Shown here: positions 1 to 5,283 of the stretch, piece by piece
How the letters are laid out: each line of letters opens with the position of its first letter
How positions within the stretch are numbered: the first letter of the stretch is position 1
DNA from: Bacillota bacterium
Lineage (GTDB): Bacteria > Bacillota_E > Sulfobacillia > Sulfobacillales > Sulfobacillaceae
DNA length: 5,283 nucleotides
Direction of reading: 5' to 3'
NCBI GenBank assembly: GCA_021820645.1
Contig: JAKADJ010000202.1
Location: forward strand, 1 to 5,283
Notes under the pieces: model-generated
The model's input: the letters and a program-made list of their open reading frames with translations, nothing else
What the model was told of the DNA's origin: nothing
Databases searched by the model: none
Position numbers and translations under genes: made by a program

Positions 1-39
1 CGTAACGCCACGCCGAATGAGATGGCGGAAGATACACTC

Positions 40-46
40 AAGGAGG
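40..46 (+). promoter_or_regulatory. Ribosome binding site of the lipoprotein gene (decides the start)
   Basis: AAGGAGG lies 5 bases before ATG 52. It is a near-perfect anti-16S match and selects this start over the in-frame ATG at 22, which has no such site. A different frame that is open from the left window edge ends with TAA at 50-52 and overlaps this ATG as TAATG, so translational coupling to an upstream gene outside the window is possible but unproven. Confidence 0.7.
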
Positions 47-51
47 CCATA

Positions 52-486
52 ATGACCCAGACTACTACAGCAATTATCATCATGACCTTGGGGTCCACCC
101 TGGTCGCAGGTTGCGGCTTATCCGGATCGACCGGAAATTCGAGCCAAGCCACAGCAGCCCATTCATCGGCAGCGTCAAAGACGTCTACAACACCGAGTAG
201 TACAACAACACCACCCTCGTCGACCACCTTGGGTCAATCCATTTCATCGGGAGCACCGAGTAGTAGCCTTTCGTCGAGTACGGGCTCCCCCAGCCCTTCA
301 TCGGGCTCCGCCAGCGGGGTTCAGCTGGTGAAGGAGTGGATGCAATCGGGTCTTCAGGGCGAAGGGCCCAACATGCCGATAGGAGATGGGAAAACGATCG
401 ACGCCGTGCAAAAGGAGTGGGGTCAAGGAAGGTCCACCAGTGCCGGGGCGGGCATCTATGATACCTTCGCAGCGCTTTTGGCGTAG
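52..486 (+). CDS. N-terminal fragment of DUF4309 lipoprotein: signal peptide, Ser/Thr linker, first half of domain
   Basis: This frame encodes 144 residues from ATG 52. An upstream in-frame ATG at 22 exists, but only the ATG at 52 has a ribosome binding site (AAGGAGG at 40-46), and starting there puts the hydrophobic stretch at the N-terminus. Residues 7-19 (AIIIMTLGSTLVA) form the signal core, followed by a lipobox LVAGC with Cys21 as the predicted lipidated residue after cleavage. The n-region MTQTTTA has no Lys or Arg, which is unusual for a Sec lipoprotein signal. Residues 24-88 are a Ser/Thr/Pro/Gly-rich linker of the kind that lifts domains off the membrane through the wall. Residues from about 90 (VQLVKEWMQSGLQG, then IGDGKTIDAVQKEWGQ) start the DUF4309 domain, which breaks off at the TAG at 484. 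If expressed alone the product would be a truncated domain that probably does not fold. Confidence 0.6.
   Translation: MTQTTTAIIIMTLGSTLVAGCGLSGSTGNSSQATAAHSSAASKTSTTPSSTTTPPSSTTLGQSISSGAPSSSLSSSTGSPSPSSGSASGVQLVKEWMQSGLQGEGPNMPIGDGKTIDAVQKEWGQGRSTSAGAGIYDTFAALLA
121..315 (+). repeat. Low-complexity Ser/Thr/Pro/Gly linker coding repeat
   Basis: This segment codes for residues 24-88 of the lipoprotein and is dominated by Ser, Thr, Pro, Ala and Gly codons. It contains short internal repeats: CACCGAGTAGTA occurs at 191-202 and again at 254-265, exactly 21 codons apart in the same frame, and TCATCGG recurs near 165, 244 and 299. Such linkers usually vary in length between strains. The role is probably a spacer between the lipid anchor and DUF4309. 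Confidence 0.65.
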
Positions 487-509
487 GTGCGGGTGACCAG
501 ATTTTCGAC

Positions 510-1076
510 GTGCGGTCTTATGCCTCGAGCATTCAAGAGATTACACGAGCCGATGTTACCTCAGTGCTCGGCCCGCTGGCCGCAATTCGTTACGCCGACA
601 ACACGACCATTTACATGTATCCCGATGGAGCTAATTATCAGGTTCTATGGACGTTCTCCGGGCTGTCTGGCCATACAGGGAACAACGTGCAGCACGTGTC
701 GGTGTATTGGCCTCGAGGCACCGTCAATTTGATGGCACAAACCCTACCTAATCCAACCGTGGTCGTGGCGCAGAACCCGGCGCCCACGGGCTCATACCTA
801 CAGCTTTCGATCAAGAACGCGCCCCCCGGCTACCGTCTAGACGAGTTGGAGTGGCTTCCGTCAGCCACCGGCACGACTGTAGTCAACACCGAATCCGAGG
901 CCTTGTACGCGGCCCAACATGGCCTTCCGGGCGCTCTCTTTATGAACACCGACGGAGCGTATCGGCTGCAATTCACCGCGTCGATGAAGGGGACCTCGGG
1001 GCGCATCCGACTCATCTATGAATCGGCTAACGGTAGTGCCATCATAGGGACTAGCGGCCCCATCACGCTCCACTAA
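510..1076 (+). CDS. C-terminal fragment of the DUF4309 lipoprotein plus an unrecognised C-terminal region
   Basis: This is the downstream part of the broken lipoprotein gene. The frame is open from 462; GTG 510 is only the first nominal start codon, has no convincing ribosome binding site, and lies inside the conserved FDVRSY motif, so independent translation is unlikely. Residues 1-75 (counted from 510) complete DUF4309, with RSYASSIQEITRADVTSVLG and HVSVYWPRGTVN. Residues 76-188 extend well beyond where Bacillus YjgB ends. The sequence is rich in alternating polar and hydrophobic residues (SYLQLSIKN, YRLQFTASM, RIRLIYESANGSA), which suggests a beta-sandwich, and it contains no cysteines. 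I do not recognise this extra region. The stop is TAA 1074-1076. No function can be assigned beyond a surface-exposed domain. Confidence 0.55.
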   Translation: MRSYASSIQEITRADVTSVLGPLAAIRYADNTTIYMYPDGANYQVLWTFSGLSGHTGNNVQHVSVYWPRGTVNLMAQTLPNPTVVVAQNPAPTGSYLQLSIKNAPPGYRLDELEWLPSATGTTVVNTESEALYAAQHGLPGALFMNTDGAYRLQFTASMKGTSGRIRLIYESANGSAIIGTSGPITLH

Positions 1077-1090
1077 TCCCTCAGATAAGA

Positions 1091-1112
1091 GGCCGACCCA
1101 CCATGGGTAGCC
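1091..1112 (+). other. Stem-loop downstream of the lipoprotein gene
   Basis: GGC-cg-ACCCA-CCA-TGGGT-a-GCC can fold into a hairpin of 8 base pairs with a small internal loop, starting 14 bases after the TAA at 1074-1076. The position suits a transcription terminator or a 3'-end stabilising structure. No U-tract follows (the next bases are ATAACCGG), so it is not a standard intrinsic terminator. Confidence 0.25.
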
Positions 1113-1302
1113 ATAACCGGTAGCCGAACGGTGTCCCTTAGATGGTCAGCGGGATTCCTGCCACGAGGTTGCTTCTGGGGGCCCTGATAGATTTATCGAT
1201 AACATCGACTCGGCGACCCGAGACATAGCTTGATGACCCAGGACTTATAAATGATATTCGTCCGGTTCGGGATCGATTTGGCCGCCTGCATTTGGATTTG
1301 GG

Positions 1303-1360
1303 ATTGAGATACCGACGTGGGGGCTAAAAGTCGTCTCATGGCCCGTACGGTCATCTCAGT
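1303..1360. repeat. Imperfect inverted repeat / long hairpin upstream of ada
   Basis: The left arm ATTGAGATACCGACG (1303-1317) pairs with the right arm CGTACGGTCATCTCAGT (1344-1360). The pairs run 1303-1310 with 1353-1360 (one G-T), then 1311-1314 with 1348-1351 after a bulged C1352, then 1315-1317 with 1344-1346 after a bulged A1347. That gives 15 pairs, and GG 1319-1320 with CC 1342-1343 may add two more. The apical loop includes CTAAAAG. It ends about 90 bases before the likely ada -10 element. It could be a structured RNA, an operator-like site or a remnant of a small mobile element. Pairing was found by eye and not scored. Confidence 0.35.
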
Positions 1361-1448
1361 GCGCCGGTGATGGTCCATCTCAAAGTCCTGCTACCCAAAA
1401 TTAAAAATCCTTGCTCAATTTTCGGCGCTCGATTGCGGGTTATCCGGT

Positions 1449-1454
1449 TATGAT
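1449..1454 (+). promoter_or_regulatory. Possible -10 element of the ada promoter
   Basis: TATGAT matches the TATAAT consensus at five of six positions and lies 33 bases before the ada ATG, which would give a short leader containing the ribosome binding site. No good -35 hexamer exists at 16-18 bases upstream. That would fit a promoter needing an activator, as is known for Ada-controlled promoters, but it may equally mean the match is by chance. An A/T-rich tract at 1397-1408 lies further upstream. No convincing copy of the E. coli Ada box was found. Confidence 0.3.
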
Positions 1455-1487
1455 GGCCGTAGAGATACCAAGGAGAGGATATCACCG

Positions 1488-2546
1488 ATGATTTCTACGG
1501 TTACCGCCCGAGAATATTATCAAGCCCTGCTGGAGAGAAAAACGAGTTACGAAGGCGTTTTTTATGTCGGGGTCACGACGACCGGTGTGTTCTGTCGTCC
1601 GACTTGTAGCGCGCGAAAGCCGAAATTTGAGCACTGCGAGTTTTTTACCAGCGCACAGGCGGCTCTCCTCGCTTCATATCGACCGTGTAAGCGGTGCCGT
1701 CCGCTGTCCCATGCAGATGACGTCTCACCGGTGGTTCGAATGTTGGTCGATGCGGTGGAAGCCAATCCCGAGAAGCGGTGGACCGACCATGATTTCGATC
1801 AGTTGGCCATCCATGCGAGTACCGCTCGTCGGCAGTTTCAAAAGCGGTTTGGCATGACCTTTGTGGAATACGCTCGAGCACGTCGCATCGGGATCGCGAT
1901 GGAGCAGATTCGTGCGGGGGCCAAGATTATCGAAGCTCAAGTGGCTGCGGGCTATGAATCGGGGAGCGGCTTTCGCGATGCGTTTTCCCGGATCATGGGG
2001 GCGGCTCCGAGCCTATCGGATAAGTCTCAAGTGCTCCACGCGACTTGGATCGATACTCCTCTGGGGCCCATGTTGGCGATTGCCGACGAGGTCGTGCTGT
2101 ATCTCTTGGAATTTCTAGATCGACGGGGGCTTGAACGCGAAATCGAACGGCTTCGACAAAAGACCAACTCTCCGATCCTACCTGGGGAGACGTCCATCAC
2201 GGCATTAGTGCAGCGCGAACTCGCCGAGTACTTTGCGGGGATGCGCACTGTCTTTGAGACGCCTCTGCATACCCTAGGCAGCCCATTTGAACGGCGGGTG
2301 TGGGATCAACTCCAAAAAATTCCGTTGGGAGAGACCCGCTCCTACGCCGAAGTGGCACGCGCCATAGGCGAGCCGTTGGCGTATCGGGCGGTCGCTCGAG
2401 CCAATGGAGCCAACACCTGTGCCATCATGATTCCGTGCCACCGGGTCATTAACACCAATGGGGACTTGGGCGGCTACGGCGGAGGTCTCGCCCGCAAAAA
2501 ATGGCTTCTGGATCACGAACGCAGGACACGCGAGAAAAGTGGCTAA
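1488..2546 (+). CDS. ada: Ada: bifunctional DNA alkylation sensor/activator and O6-methylguanine-DNA methyltransferase
   Basis: The 352-residue product matches the length and architecture of E. coli Ada (354). Residues 5-75 form the Ada zinc domain: Cys36, Cys40, Cys67 and Cys70 have the same spacing as E. coli Cys38/42/69/72, so Cys36 (in VFCRPTC) should accept methyl groups from DNA phosphotriesters. Residues about 80-180 are an AraC-type double helix-turn-helix (DQLAIHASTARRQFQKRFGMT, then IIEAQVAAGYESGSGFRDAF). Residues about 183-345 are the methyltransferase, with the active motif IPCHRV (Cys317, His318), hinge Asn309 and the presumed Arg finger Arg300. Suicidal transfer of methyl groups repairs O6-methylguanine and O4-methylthymine; in the known E. 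coli mechanism, methylation of the N-terminal Cys turns the protein into an activator of its own gene and other repair genes. The ATG is preceded by AAGGAGAGGA (1470-1479). The gene stands alone, convergent with the peptidase gene. All key residues are intact. Confidence 0.95.
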   Translation: MISTVTAREYYQALLERKTSYEGVFYVGVTTTGVFCRPTCSARKPKFEHCEFFTSAQAALLASYRPCKRCRPLSHADDVSPVVRMLVDAVEANPEKRWTDHDFDQLAIHASTARRQFQKRFGMTFVEYARARRIGIAMEQIRAGAKIIEAQVAAGYESGSGFRDAFSRIMGAAPSLSDKSQVLHATWIDTPLGPMLAIADEVVLYLLEFLDRRGLEREIERLRQKTNSPILPGETSITALVQRELAEYFAGMRTVFETPLHTLGSPFERRVWDQLQKIPLGETRSYAEVARAIGEPLAYRAVARANGANTCAIMIPCHRVINTNGDLGGYGGGLARKKWLLDHERRTREKSG

Positions 2547-2682
2547 AGGCGATTCCGCGGGGGTCAGCCCACCCGGAAGTACCCAACGGATCCGTTATTG
2601 TTCCCCACGCATGTGAGGCCTCCCGACGCGGCAAACCTGGTGCCACGGCTCACCGCGCTCGAAAGAGGCTGGTAGAAAATTT
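2547..2682. other. Convergent intergenic gap between ada and the peptidase gene
   Basis: This 136-bp gap separates the 3' ends of two convergent genes. I see a perfect 12-bp palindrome AACGGATCCGTT at 2585-2596, a possible weak stem GGGT-CAGCCC-ACCC around 2560-2575, and an A/T palindrome TAGAAAATTTCTA at 2673-2685 overlapping the peptidase stop codon. None is a GC stem followed by a U-run in either direction, so no intrinsic terminator can be called. Termination may be factor-dependent, or the two transcripts may overlap. Confidence 0.4.
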
Positions 2683-4440
2683 CTAGGCTTTATCGAATGG
2701 ATAGGATCTCCCGATCCACCTTTCAAAATGGGCCTTGGCTTTGGTGTCAGCACCCTCTATGGCAACGAAGTGCCACCAATCCGGATGGGGGTCGCTGACA
2801 TGTAGTTCCGCCGTCACCAGGATACCCTGATGGAACGCGTGAAGTCGCATCGTGTCCTCGCATCGAGTGCTAAAGAGAGACCAATTGTCCTGGTTAATGC
2901 GGTACCCATTGGCAGCAATTAAGACATCGTCGGGAGCCAATCCGGCCACCTCGGCCGGACTTTCGTGGAGCACCGATTGAATGACCGGGGGCTCAGTCTT
3001 GGCGCGTAGCACAATACCAGTATAGGCCGGAGTCGGTTTTTCTGATGCCTTATGGTCGCGCACCAATTTGAGCCCCACGCCGCCTAATAGGGATTCGTCG
3101 AACCATGTGGTGCCGCGCAGATACTGGTCAAGCAGGGGTTCTAGAGAGTGTCCACCCACTTCGATGATGGTGGCCTCGAACGCCTCGGTGGGGTATCCCC
3201 GATCCCGATGGCGGTCCCATAAAAGGCCCATGACGGTATCGAGACTCTTCTGGTGGTCGGTGGCTTGTCGAATCGCCAGGTCGATAAATAGACCCACCAA
3301 GGCGCCCTTTTGGTAATAGCTGACCGTGGTATTGGGACTGTTGCTATCGGGACGATAGAATTTAATCCAAGCATCCCGAGAAGATTCCTCCAACGACACG
3401 GTGCGGCGGGCCGGCAACTCAAATAAGTTGAACAGGGCATCGGCCCATAAGGCTAAGGTGGCGTCGACCGGAAGGATGTCACTACGGGCCACGATGAGCG
3501 GCGCGTAATAATCGGTAATGCCTTCCAAGGCCCAGAGCAAGGGTGTATAGACTTCGGACTGATAGTCGAACGGGCCCAAGTTTTGCGGGCGCAAGCGTTT
3601 GACGTTCCAAAGGTGAAAAAACTCATGGGCGAATAGCCCCAAGATTCGCAAGTAGCCGTCTTGAGTTTTGTCCTTAAAGCGTGGAATGTCTATGCTACAC
3701 GAAGTCAGGTGCTCGAGCCCGCCGCCGCTCATTTCGGTGAGATGCACGATAAATACATAGTAGGGATAGGGAAGCGTACCGCCAAAAATGGCAGCTGCCG
3801 TAAGGATAATCTTTTGAACATCCTTGACAAGGCGCGGGACATCGAGCGCCTCCGGGGGACCCACCACAACTAAGTCATGGGGAATCCCAAGGACATCGAA
3901 CGAAATGCGGCGGAAAGGACCAATTTCCACCGGGGCATCGACCAGAATGTCGTAGTTCTCTGCATAATAGGTGTGTCCCGAAGCGTTGGGGACAAGGGGA
4001 AGGCCCAAGGCCACATCCCAACCGGCCGGTGGCACGATGGTCAAGGTACACGGGACGCCTTGCCATTCGAGGCGATAGAGGAATAGGTTGGCGCCGTTAA
4101 AATACCCGTGATTGGCATCGAGGTAACTGGTTCGTACCGTGAGTTCGTAGGCATAAACCGTATACGCCAAGATAACCTCTTCGGTGTCGGCCGGGCAGTG
4201 CACCACCCAAGCATCTTTTGAGATTTTTTCGCAGGGGGTTGCGGGCATCCCCGGGATAGTCGCTAGCACCGGACCGACATGTCGGGCAAATTCTCGAATC
4301 AGATAAGATCCGGGCGTCCACGCCGGCAGTCGCAAGGTAAAGTCTTGAGGGATACTCCCCCGAATGGTAAGTTTTACCGTGAACAGATGGTTGGTCGGAT
4401 CGGGCATCGCTACGGTGTAATTCAAGGTGACATTGGGCAT
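2683..4440 (-). CDS. M61 family zinc metallopeptidase with PDZ domain (glycyl aminopeptidase-like)
   Basis: The product has 585 residues from the chosen ATG, or 589 from the upstream ATG; the numbers here use the longer form. Residues 6-180 fit the beta-rich N-terminal domain of M61 peptidases ([31 protein letters not shown]). The catalytic gluzincin domain carries GGGLEH (243-248), the zinc motif HEFFH (His276, Glu277, His280) followed by LWNVKRLRP, and the third ligand Glu310 in ALEGITDYY. Residues about 475-550 form a PDZ domain ([27 protein letters not shown]). M61 members characterised so far are aminopeptidases that prefer N-terminal Gly or Ala; this protein's substrate is not shown. 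No signal peptide is visible, so a cytoplasmic role in peptide turnover is likely. The ATG at 4440-4438 was preferred because the ribosome binding site directly abuts the ATG at 4452. The gene diverges from the aldolase gene and converges on ada. Confidence 0.92.
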   Translation of the reverse strand: MPNVTLNYTVAMPDPTNHLFTVKLTIRGSIPQDFTLRLPAWTPGSYLIREFARHVGPVLATIPGMPATPCEKISKDAWVVHCPADTEEVILAYTVYAYELTVRTSYLDANHGYFNGANLFLYRLEWQGVPCTLTIVPPAGWDVALGLPLVPNASGHTYYAENYDILVDAPVEIGPFRRISFDVLGIPHDLVVVGPPEALDVPRLVKDVQKIILTAAAIFGGTLPYPYYVFIVHLTEMSGGGLEHLTSCSIDIPRFKDKTQDGYLRILGLFAHEFFHLWNVKRLRPQNLGPFDYQSEVYTPLLWALEGITDYYAPLIVARSDILPVDATLALWADALFNLFELPARRTVSLEESSRDAWIKFYRPDSNSPNTTVSYYQKGALVGLFIDLAIRQATDHQKSLDTVMGLLWDRHRDRGYPTEAFEATIIEVGGHSLEPLLDQYLRGTTWFDESLLGGVGLKLVRDHKASEKPTPAYTGIVLRAKTEPPVIQSVLHESPAEVAGLAPDDVLIAANGYRINQDNWSLFSTRCEDTMRLHAFHQGILVTAELHVSDPHPDWWHFVAIEGADTKAKAHFERWIGRSYPFDKA

Positions 4441-4452
4441 GTTGAACAGCAT

Positions 4453-4458
4453 CTCCTT
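4453..4458 (-). promoter_or_regulatory. Ribosome binding site of the M61 peptidase gene (decides the start)
   Basis: Read on the minus strand, AAGGAG ends directly at the first ATG (4452-4450) with no spacer, which is too close for initiation there. The next in-frame ATG (4440-4438) lies 12 bases away, slightly long but workable. The four residues MLFN that would be lost carry no family motif. Confidence 0.55.
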
Positions 4459-4485
4459 AAAGGGGCCAGCGATTATGGTACAATC

Positions 4486-4494
4486 TTCATATCA
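4486..4494 (-). promoter_or_regulatory. Possible extended -10 promoter of the M61 peptidase gene
   Basis: On the minus strand the sequence reads TGATATGAA, an extended -10 pattern (TG, one base, then TATGAA with four of six consensus matches). It would start transcription about 40 bases before the chosen start codon and include the ribosome binding site. The -35 position has no consensus. An alternative -10, CATAAT at 4477-4472, also lacks a -35. Confidence 0.25.
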
Positions 4495-4495
4495 G

Positions 4496-4524
4496 TTGAC
4501 GCTCCATACCGCTTTTGCGATTAT
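4496..4524 (+). promoter_or_regulatory. Sigma-A-type promoter of the aldolase gene
   Basis: TTGACG (4496-4501, five of six matches to TTGACA) is followed by a 17-base spacer and GATTAT (4519-4524, four of six matches to TATAAT). Transcription would begin near 4531, leaving a leader of about 30 bases that holds AAAGGA at 4547-4552. Spacing, position and orientation are all as expected for a housekeeping promoter. Its -35 box sits immediately next to the possible divergent promoter of the peptidase gene. Confidence 0.6.
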
Positions 4525-4560
4525 GTGTCCCATACCATGATACCCGAAAGGATTGAGCAT

Positions 4561-5283
4561 ATGGCATCTATCGTTGCACGTACCCACTTAGATCAATTGA
4601 ATCTGGCCCCGGGCAAGAAGGCCCGGCTCCATCGATTGCTTTATGGATCGGGCCCGGCCAACGGGACCCTCATGATTCTTCCGATCGACCAGGGGTTAGA
4701 GCATGGACCTCGAGATTTTTTGGAGGCGCCGGAGAGTGCCGATCCAGCGTTTCAGTTTCGCATTGCGGTTGAAGGCCGGTTTTCTGCGATTGCAGTGCAG
4801 GTGGGGCTCGCCTTGAAATATTTTCCGGAGTACGCCGGGAAGATTCCTCTGATTCTCAAGCTTAACGGAAAGACAGAAATTCCGTCGGATGAGGCCCCGC
4901 TCTCCCCGCTTAATGCCACGGTCGAAGATGCCGTGCGTCTTGGTGCCGATGCGGTCGGCTACACGCTCTATGTCGGGTCAGAGCGACAAGATGAGGATTT
5001 TGAACAATTTCGTACCGTCCGGGAGGAAGCGGACCGCTATGGGATGCCGGTCGTGGTGTGGTCTTATCCGCGTGGCGCTGCCATTGAGGCCAAAGGCGGC
5101 AAAGACACTATTTACGCGGTCGATTACGCTGCTCGAGTGGCCCAAGAGTTAGGTGCCGATGTGATCAAACTCAATGTGCCTAAAATTAACCCTGAGAAAT
5201 TAGCCAAAGCGCCCAAGGCCTATCAACGGGATTGGACCGAAGAATCTGCGTTGCGACAAGTCATACAGTCTGCGGGGAAATCC
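4561..5283 (+). CDS. fbaB: Class I fructose-bisphosphate aldolase, DhnA/FbaB type (5' part, runs off the window)
   Basis: The open frame runs 241 codons from ATG 4561 to the window edge without a stop; full-length relatives have roughly 260-350 residues. It belongs to the DeoC/LacD/DhnA TIM-barrel aldolases, which split fructose 1,6-bisphosphate into dihydroxyacetone phosphate and glyceraldehyde 3-phosphate in glycolysis and run the reverse reaction in gluconeogenesis. They use a Schiff base and need no metal. Visible landmarks are Asp43 in [11 protein letters not shown] near the first strand, [10 protein letters not shown] (residues 99-108), Trp167 and Tyr169 in VVWSYPRG (equivalent to the catalytic Trp/Tyr of the archaeal enzyme), and Lys203 in [10 protein letters not shown], the expected Schiff-base lysine. 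The start is supported by AAAGGA eight bases upstream. The length of the N-terminal part resembles bacterial FbaB more than the short archaeal enzymes. The protein should be cytoplasmic. A related aldolase with another sugar phosphate substrate cannot be excluded. Confidence 0.9.
   Translation, partial: MASIVARTHLDQLNLAPGKKARLHRLLYGSGPANGTLMILPIDQGLEHGPRDFLEAPESADPAFQFRIAVEGRFSAIAVQVGLALKYFPEYAGKIPLILKLNGKTEIPSDEAPLSPLNATVEDAVRLGADAVGYTLYVGSERQDEDFEQFRTVREEADRYGMPVVVWSYPRGAAIEAKGGKDTIYAVDYAARVAQELGADVIKLNVPKINPEKLAKAPKAYQRDWTEESALRQVIQSAGKS

Larger units (their letters stand above)
52..1076 (+). pseudogene. DUF4309 (YjgB-like) lipoprotein gene, interrupted by a frameshift
   Basis: Two consecutive open frames read as one protein. 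The first frame ends at TAG 484-486, just after the motif IYDTFA. The second frame is open from 462 and reads SAFGVGAGDQIFDVRSY from 471 onward. Together they match the DUF4309 pattern known from Bacillus YjgB: a GKTIDxVxKxWG segment, then YxTY, then FGxxxGxQIFxVRSY, then HVSVxxPxGTVN. The join needs a shift from frame 1 to frame 0 between about 462 and 486, equivalent to loss of 1, 4, 7 or 10 bases. Family spacing between the YDTF and FGVG motifs appears about three residues longer than here, which favours a deletion of roughly 7-10 bases (inference from remembered family sequences). The intact product would be a surface lipoprotein of about 340 residues of unknown biochemical function. No good -1 slippery heptamer is present at the join, so programmed frameshifting is unlikely. 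A sequencing or assembly error is the main alternative. Confidence 0.7.
1077..1487. other. 411-bp intergenic region without a convincing gene
   Basis: No frame here shows a plausible protein. The only open frame of any size (1193-1378, minus strand) has no ribosome binding site and no recognisable motif. Structural elements seen are a stem-loop at 1091-1112, a perfect 10-bp palindrome TTATCGATAA at 1193-1202, a hairpin CTCGG-CGAC-CCGAG at 1209-1222, a longer imperfect inverted repeat at 1303-1360, and an A/T-rich patch at 1397-1408. The last ~80 bases should hold the ada promoter. No tRNA fold and no transposon ends were found by eye. The stretch is long for a simple intergenic gap and could include a decayed gene or a small RNA. 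Confidence 0.5.

Noticed and set aside
1..52. Open frame from the left edge ending in TAA at 50-52, overlapping the lipoprotein start as TAATG; possible tail of an upstream gene
   Set aside because: Only 16 Arg-rich codons are visible with no recognisable motif, and a second frame is also open here. There is too little to call a gene.
472..486. Programmed -1 frameshifting at GCGCTTTTGGCG joining the two lipoprotein frames
   Set aside because: The zero-frame codons CTT TTG do not form an X XXY YYZ slippery heptamer. The joined product would still lack residues expected from the family, and no strong downstream hairpin was seen.
1257..1277. GGTTCGGGATC resembling a tRNA T-arm
   Set aside because: The flanking bases do not form a five-pair stem, and no acceptor or anticodon arms are present.
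1193..1378. 61-codon open frame on the minus strand in the intergenic region
   Set aside because: It has no ribosome binding site and no recognisable motif, and it overlaps the inverted repeat, so a chance frame is more likely.
2547..2682. Intrinsic terminator between the convergent genes
   Set aside because: The short palindromes lack a GC-rich stem followed by a T-run in either direction.
3661..4086. Plus-strand open frames of about 70 codons within the peptidase gene
   Set aside because: They are shadows of the strongly supported M61 gene and show no independent start signals or motifs.
4889..5152. 87-codon plus-strand open frame within the aldolase region
   Set aside because: It lies in another frame of the aldolase gene, whose conserved motifs are continuous from 4561 to the window end.

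Overview
The window looks like ordinary chromosomal DNA of a moderately GC-rich Gram-positive bacterium (Bacillota). A Sulfobacillus-type thermo-acidophile is my best guess. The guess rests on strong AAGGAGG-type ribosome binding sites, a sigma-A-like promoter (TTGACG-N17-GATTAT), a DUF4309 (YjgB-type) lipoprotein, a fused Ada protein, an M61 peptidase and a class I DhnA-type aldolase. The organism is an inference from overall impression; no marker gene in the window settles it.

Layout from left to right. (1) Positions 52-1076 on the plus strand hold a secreted lipoprotein gene with a lipobox, a Ser/Thr/Pro linker, a DUF4309 domain and an extra C-terminal region. It is split in the middle of DUF4309 by a frameshift, so it is either a pseudogene or a sequencing error. 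(2) Positions 1077-1487 carry no convincing gene. They contain a small stem-loop, a longer imperfect inverted repeat, repeated TCTCA motifs and a possible -10 element. (3) Positions 1488-2546 on the plus strand encode Ada, a fused methyl-phosphotriester sensor, AraC-type activator and O6-methylguanine methyltransferase with all expected active cysteines. (4) Positions 2547-2682 are a short convergent gap without a clear intrinsic terminator. (5) Positions 2683-4440 on the minus strand encode an M61-family (glycyl aminopeptidase-like) zinc metallopeptidase with a C-terminal PDZ domain. (6) Positions 4441-4560 form a 120-bp divergent promoter region. (7) From 4561 to the right edge on the plus strand runs the 5' part (241 codons) of a class I fructose-bisphosphate aldolase of the DhnA/FbaB type. 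It contains the Schiff-base lysine and runs off the window.

The genes do not form a pathway. Ada is a self-contained DNA alkylation response unit with its own leader. The peptidase and the aldolase share only a divergent control region, where their likely promoters overlap or abut. The lipoprotein belongs to the cell surface. I see no transposon, CRISPR array, tRNA, rRNA, phage or defence system, and nothing that amounts to a clearly new biological system. The most useful leads are the broken lipoprotein gene with its unrecognised C-terminal domain, and the structured, repeat-bearing leader region ahead of ada.
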